This document shows, piece after piece, positions 60,694 to 64,000 of a DNA stretch of 64,000 bases. The notes beneath the pieces are model-generated. The model did not search any database, was not told the origin of the DNA, and saw only the letters and a list, made by a program, of their open reading frames with translations. Where the stretch lies: positions 1 to 64,000 of the forward strand of contig JAROBA010000001.1 in NCBI GenBank assembly GCA_029432815.1. Direction: 5' to 3'. Position numbers and translations under genes: made by a program. Position 1 is the first letter of the stretch, and each line of letters opens with the position of its first letter. This stretch comes from Pontiellaceae bacterium B1224 (lineage in GTDB: Bacteria; Verrucomicrobiota; Kiritimatiellia; Kiritimatiellales; Pontiellaceae).

Positions 60694-63600
60694 ATGAAGA
60701 ATTATAACCGTTTTTTCACTGTTTTCTGGCTCATCCTGATTGCGTCTCTCACCGCTTCCTCGCAGAACATTCCCACCAACGGCCTCACCGCCCACTGGAG
60801 TTTTGACGGAAATCTGGATAATTCAACGCTGGCTTCCGGCAACACGTCTCCGCCCGATCCCTCTAACCTGAACCTGACTGCAGGCGGCGGAACCGGATTC
60901 GAACTCAACGGCCTGTTCGGCCAGGCGGCCCACTTCGATGGAATCGACGACTATCTGCAACTTACGGGTGCCCCGAACGGCGAAATTGTAGAGGATGATC
61001 CCCTTCCAGCCACCACCACTATTTCCGTCTGGTTCAAGGCCGACAGTGCCCCGTCCGGCACCGCCCGATACATGGTCTATGAAACCGCACCGAATTTCAC
61101 TCTTTCTCTGGGCCTCCGGGAAGGCTCCAATACCGCCAACACAAAAGTACAGGCCTACAGCGACCTGATAACAGGATCCGACCCATTCACATCGGTTGAA
61201 ATTCCCGATAGCGAGATTGCCGGACAATGGGTGCATGCCCTAATGACGCTTTCGCACGATGCCGGTGGTTCCGAATCCCTCACCATCAGCGTGAATAATA
61301 ACATCGACGCAACCGCCACCTTTGAGGCCGACGTTTCCGACTTTCAGGTCTTTGGTGATTTTCATATCGGCACCTACCGCATTTCAAACGCGCGCTGGTT
61401 CCCCGGCCTGATCGACGAACTGGCCGTCTGGGAGCGCGAACTCACAACGCAGGAAATAGATCAACTCGCGACCGGCCCAACGCTCGTTACCACCCTGACC
61501 GACGAAGACGACTCACCCGGTGCCGGTTCTGAAACCTCACTGCGGGAGGCCGTCAAATACAGTGCTGGAGGTTCCATCATCACATTCGATCCCGCCCTTT
61601 CCGGCCAGACCATCCTGCTCACCAACGGACAAATCCAGATCAACAAAAGCCTCTCCATCGATGCCTCCGCCATCGGCGGCATCAGCATTGACGGCAATGC
61701 CAACGGACGTATTTTTGAAATTGCGTCCGGAGCGACCAGCGCCCTAAGCGGTTTGACCATCACAAACGGATTGGCGTCCGGCTCGGTTCCTGGCGATAAA
61801 GGAGGCGGAATCTATATTCGATCCGGCGCCTATTTGGCCCTGGATAATGCCATTATCACAGGAAATGATGGAAGGAACTACGGCGGCGGAATCTTTAACG
61901 ACGGAACGACCACGGTCAGCAATTGTACGCTTACAGGGAACTCGGCTCAACTTGGGGCAGCCATTTACAACTACGGTTCCGGCATTATCACCGCCAACAA
62001 CAGCACGCTCGCAAACAACGTGGCTGGCAATGAAGGGGGCGGTATCCAAAACTTTGGCAACGCCACGTTCAACAACTCGACAATCGCCGGGAATAGTGCA
62101 CCCAATAATGGAGGAGGGATTTACTCCGTCAGCTCCGCCAGTTCGGTCACGCTGAACAACTCCATTGTGGCAGGAAACACGGCACTTGCCGGGGCGGACA
62201 TCTACGACAATGCCGACAATGGCCCCACCCACACCGTAGGGGAGAATATCGTGGGCAACGCAAGTGGATACACGATCAACTCAGGCACGGCTCCAATTAT
62301 AGCCAATCCCCTGCTTGCTCCGCTCGGTGATTATGGCGGATTCACACCGACTATGCCTCCAATGGCAGGATCTCCAGCCATTGATGCGGGCGGAACGGCT
62401 GACTTTTTTACTGATCAGCGCGGTTTGACCCGCATCGTAAACGGCACCGTGGATATCGGTGCGGTGGAAAGACAATTGCCGATTGTTTTAAATCTAGCCG
62501 ATTCCGGATATGGTTCCCTACGCGATGTCATTAACTTTGCCGACAGCGGTACTACGGTAATCTTCACCAATGCGCTCTCCGGTGGAACGATCATCCTCAC
62601 GAGCGGTCAGATCCTGATTGATAAGAATCTAGCCGTTGATGCCTCTACCCTGCCCGGTGGTATCACCATCGACGGCAACGGGTCTGTCACCGGCCAAAGG
62701 GTTTTTGAGTTTATCGCCGGAACCACGAATACCCTCGACGCCCTCACCATTACCGGCGGACGAACGGCGGATGCAAACGACGGCTCCTCTGCCGAAAATG
62801 GGGGCGGCATTCTGAATGCCGGCCATCTCACCTTGCTCAACTGCAACGTCACCAACAATAGCACGGGTAACGGCGGCAACGGTTTCGGCAGCAGCGGCAA
62901 CGGCCATGGCGGCTTCGGCATCGGCCACTACGGCGGAAACGGTGGAGGAATCTACAATGTTTCCGGTTCCCTTAAACTGAAAGACTCAACCGTTTCGGGG
63001 AACTCCACGGGTAACGGCGGCGACGGCATCGGCGGCGACGGCAGCAATGGCGAAAACGGCGGCTTGGGCGATGGCGGGAACGGCGGCTTGGGCGGCGGGA
63101 TCTACAATGTTTCCGGATCCCTTACGCTTGAAAACTCGACCGTCTCGGGAAATTCCACGGGTGACGGCGGCAACGGAAATGGTGGAAATGGCGGCGATGG
63201 CGGCGGCACCTTTAACAGTGGCGGCGATGGCGGTGACGGCTTCGGCGGCAACGGTGGAAGTGGCGGCGGGCTCTACAGTGCTTCCGGCTCCCTTACACTG
63301 AAAAACTCGACCACTGCAGGGAACTCCACGGGCGGTGGCGGCTTTGGTCTCGGTGGTCCCCGCGGCATCGGCGGATCTCTCGCCAGTGACGGCGACAACG
63401 GCAGCGGAAGCTACGGCAGCGATGGCGACGGCGGCGGGATCTACAGCAGCCTCACATTGATGCTGGAAAATGCGACCATTTCAGGAAATACCGCAAGCGG
63501 CAATGGGGGTGGTGTGCTCTACTTCGACACGTTCAACAGTACCAACTCGATTATCGCCGGAAATTGGGCCGCTCAAAACCCGAACATCAATGGCTCGATC

Positions 63601-64000
63601 ACGGCCGGCTACAACAACCTCACCAACGGCATTCCCCAGCTCGCTCCACTGGGCAATTATGGAGGCCCGACATCCACCATGCCGCCGCTTCTCGGTTCCC
63701 CGGCCATCGATGCCGGCGGCATAACATCATTTGCCATCGACCAACGCGGCGCTCCACGCTTCGATAGCTTTTCCGACATCGGCGCCGTCGAATTTCAGCA
63801 GTTCATAGTCAACACCCTCGCCGATGAAACCGACGGAATTGATTTCAACGGAATTTCTCTGCGCGATGCCATCGTCTCCAATAATGAATTTCCGCCTTCC
63901 CTTATACTTTTCAGCCCAGCGCTTAGCAACGGTACCATCCTCTTAACCAACGGACAGTTCTTTGTAGAAGACACACTCACCATCGATGCCTCCTCCATTG
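60694..64000 (+). CDS. giant secreted LamG/beta-helix repeat protein (partial)
   Basis: The frame from 60694 is open to the window end (over 1100 residues seen). A signal peptide (to about residue 26) precedes a LamG-like lectin fold (GLTAHWSFDGNLDNS, VHALMTLSHDAGG) and then parallel beta-helix modules. Three copies of a module with LRDAV, LSGQTILLTNGQI, IDAS and IDGN start near 61500, 62490 and 63800. Glycine-rich linkers (62850-63420) repeat a GG-I-YNVSGSL unit three times at DNA level. A surface adhesin or exported matrix protein is likely. No palindrome copies. The 3' end is outside the window. Confidence 0.8.
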   Translation, partial: MKNYNRFFTVFWLILIASLTASSQNIPTNGLTAHWSFDGNLDNSTLASGNTSPPDPSNLNLTAGGGTGFELNGLFGQAAHFDGIDDYLQLTGAPNGEIVEDDPLPATTTISVWFKADSAPSGTARYMVYETAPNFTLSLGLREGSNTANTKVQAYSDLITGSDPFTSVEIPDSEIAGQWVHALMTLSHDAGGSESLTISVNNNIDATATFEADVSDFQVFGDFHIGTYRISNARWFPGLIDELAVWERELTTQEIDQLATGPTLVTTLTDEDDSPGAGSETSLREAVKYSAGGSIITFDPALSGQTILLTNGQIQINKSLSIDASAIGGISIDGNANGRIFEIASGATSALSGLTITNGLASGSVPGDKGGGIYIRSGAYLALDNAIITGNDGRNYGGGIFNDGTTTVSNCTLTGNSAQLGAAIYNYGSGIITANNSTLANNVAGNEGGGIQNFGNATFNNSTIAGNSAPNNGGGIYSVSSASSVTLNNSIVAGNTALAGADIYDNADNGPTHTVGENIVGNASGYTINSGTAPIIANPLLAPLGDYGGFTPTMPPMAGSPAIDAGGTADFFTDQRGLTRIVNGTVDIGAVERQLPIVLNLADSGYGSLRDVINFADSGTTVIFTNALSGGTIILTSGQILIDKNLAVDASTLPGGITIDGNGSVTGQRVFEFIAGTTNTLDALTITGGRTADANDGSSAENGGGILNAGHLTLLNCNVTNNSTGNGGNGFGSSGNGHGGFGIGHYGGNGGGIYNVSGSLKLKDSTVSGNSTGNGGDGIGGDGSNGENGGLGDGGNGGLGGGIYNVSGSLTLENSTVSGNSTGDGGNGNGGNGGDGGGTFNSGGDGGDGFGGNGGSGGGLYSASGSLTLKNSTTAGNSTGGGGFGLGGPRGIGGSLASDGDNGSGSYGSDGDGGGIYSSLTLMLENATISGNTASGNGGGVLYFDTFNSTNSIIAGNWAAQNPNINGSITAGYNNLTNGIPQLAPLGNYGGPTSTMPPLLGSPAIDAGGITSFAIDQRGAPRFDSFSDIGAVEFQQFIVNTLADETDGIDFNGISLRDAIVSNNEFPPSLILFSPALSNGTILLTNGQFFVEDTLTIDASSI

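Noticed and set aside
62850-63420. Noncoding satellite or phase-variable tract in the glycine-rich region
   Set aside because: The frame stays open and the repeats encode a consistent Gly/Asn-rich beta-helix, so it is coding repeat.

Overview
The window reads as chromosomal DNA of a diderm (Gram-negative-type) bacterium. It encodes LpxA and FabZ, a DegP-type protease, outer-membrane lipoproteins, a TatA subunit and an EfpL-type elongation factor. Two large secreted c-type cytochromes of the HzsA-related family, a sulfatase-maturation-type protein, beta-helix surface proteins and a GH43 xylosidase fit a marine or sediment polysaccharide degrader of the PVC group. A Kiritimatiellota/Verrucomicrobiota member is my best guess, an inference from gene content only. 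The most unusual global property is a 15-bp palindrome, TTCCANNNNNTGGAA. I count 40 exact copies and about 16 one-mismatch copies, inside genes and at gene ends.

Layout. 1-0.9 kb: a small AT-rich membrane-protein gene and a transposase remnant. 0.9-12.5 kb: larB, then an IclR-type regulator followed by a tight same-strand set (HzsA-like dihaem cytochrome, iron alcohol dehydrogenase, secreted propeller, giant HzsA-like/FGE-like/discoidin-like cytochrome, propeller-dihaem cytochrome). 12.5-17.8 kb: Sel1-repeat protein, EfpL, Dus, patatin, NYN nuclease, PfkB kinase. 17.9-19.5 kb: tRNA-Tyr next to a broken hsdM and repeats. 19.6-30 kb: ROK regulator, tatA, secreted trypsin-like protease, lysC, hom, uppP, tRNA-Arg, FGE-type protein, ferredoxin, NUC1 nuclease. 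30.2-39.9 kb: large secreted glycosidase-like protein, SWIM-SNF2 helicase, spermidine-synthase-like protein, tRNA-Pro, DUF4328 protein, nucleoside kinase. 40-45.3 kb: degP, two pseudopilins, lpxA, fabZ, YkgJ-type protein, parvulin lipoprotein.

45.4-56.0 kb holds the most coherent system. An SDR/SRPBCC pair is followed by an ECF sigma factor, an 85-residue zinc-type anti-sigma factor and a chain of overlapping genes: acyl desaturase, DUF1295 reductase-like protein, CFA-type methyltransferase, three lipoproteins (NTF2-like, glutathione peroxidase, lipocalin), chalcone-isomerase-like protein, FAD oxidoreductase, DUF1365 protein and a second CFA synthase. I read this as an envelope-stress, fatty-acid-remodelling and peroxide-defence operon under its own sigma factor.

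56.0-64 kb: a tandem pair of hairpin repeats abutting a 3'-truncated subtilase, larC with a His-rich linker, a GH43 beta-xylosidase and the start of a giant LamG/beta-helix surface protein that runs off the window. The 15-bp palindrome is absent from this last part, from the propeller/Sel1/EfpL stretch (9.0-15.0 kb) and from the glycosidase-like gene (28.7-34.4 kb). This may mark recently acquired or differently constrained DNA. Dispersed palindromic repeats of at least three other kinds are also present, one of them inserted in frame in the SNF2 gene.
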